12,865 nt of DNA from positions 1 to 12,865 of the forward strand of contig NZ_JBMSDZ010000039.1 in the NCBI RefSeq assembly GCF_049445995.1, in the 5' to 3' direction. Position numbers and translations under genes: made by a program. This stretch comes from Dyella_A sp049445995. Lineage in GTDB: Bacteria > Pseudomonadota > Gammaproteobacteria > Xanthomonadales > Rhodanobacteraceae. Every line of letters starts with the position of its first letter. Position 1 is the first letter of the stretch. Positions 12,793 to 12,865 of the stretch are shown here, piece by piece. The notes beneath the pieces were generated by a model. That model saw only the letters and a program-made list of their open reading frames with translations, made no database searches and was not told the DNA's origin.

Positions 12793-12865
12793 AAAGTCGT
12801 CGTGGCGAGGGGTGCTGATGATCATTTCCCCCGTCGTTCCTGCCCGCCGCGCAGCCGCTCGCCAC

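Noticed and set aside
12613..12825. 70-codon minus-strand ORF (MIISTPRHDDFLRTLR...) at the parB 5' end
   Set aside because: Its second half is an out-of-frame reading of parB. The first half could be a remnant of another gene but is too short to assign.
1..12865. CRISPR arrays, tRNA or rRNA genes, and insertion-sequence ends
   Set aside because: I found no regularly spaced repeat array, no cloverleaf or rRNA sequence, and no terminal inverted repeats flanking a transposase. The only regular repeats are the three iterons.

Overview
This window reads as part of the backbone of a Tn4371-type integrative and conjugative element (ICE) from a GC-rich proteobacterium. A beta- or gammaproteobacterial host of the Pseudomonas/Xanthomonas/Burkholderia kind is likely, but the species cannot be read from the sequence. 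The basis is gene content and order. Read from the right edge along the minus strand they are: ParB, DUF736, (XRE regulator on the plus strand), DUF2958, DUF2285 regulator, AlpA-like HTH, replication initiator RepA, small ParA ATPase, ribbon-helix-helix protein, DUF2840, TraF-like S26 peptidase, relaxase RlxS. Integrase, traG and trb mating-pair genes are not in the window.

Layout: 1-682 is a scar of two gene fragments (a possible MocR-type remnant and a LysR regulator without its DNA-binding half), lower in GC than the rest. It sits where this family usually carries cargo, just past rlxS. 690-5086 is a tight minus-strand operon, parA - RHH - DUF2840 - traF - rlxS. The first three junctions are ATGA overlaps. 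DUF2840 is broken by a one-base frameshift at a T5 run. The 436-bp traF-rlxS gap holds strong inverted repeats and is the best oriT candidate. 5087-5321 holds operator-like repeats, an AT-rich stretch and three iterons directly 3' of repA, which looks like a replication origin. 5322-8035 is the repA/regulatory block, with several perfect dyads in its spacers. 8332-8622 is a divergent XRE regulator. 8689-9006 is DUF736. 9007-9818 is an 800-bp stretch with no convincing gene but many stem-loops, several capped by GCA or GTA triloops. 9819-10475 is an unrecognised single-pass membrane protein with weaker GC bias, likely an accessory gene. 10637 to the right edge is a large ParB-like protein with a clear terminator but no clear start codon.

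How the parts may work together: RepA with the iterons, ParA with the RHH protein, and ParB would let the excised circle replicate and be kept. TraF would mature the pilus and RlxS would nick oriT for transfer. The XRE, DUF2285 and AlpA-like proteins are the probable regulators, with the spacer dyads as candidate operators. The most interesting items are the iteron origin, the hairpin that can hide the AlpA-like ribosome binding site, the structured 9-9.8 kb region, the oriT candidate and the unknown membrane protein.
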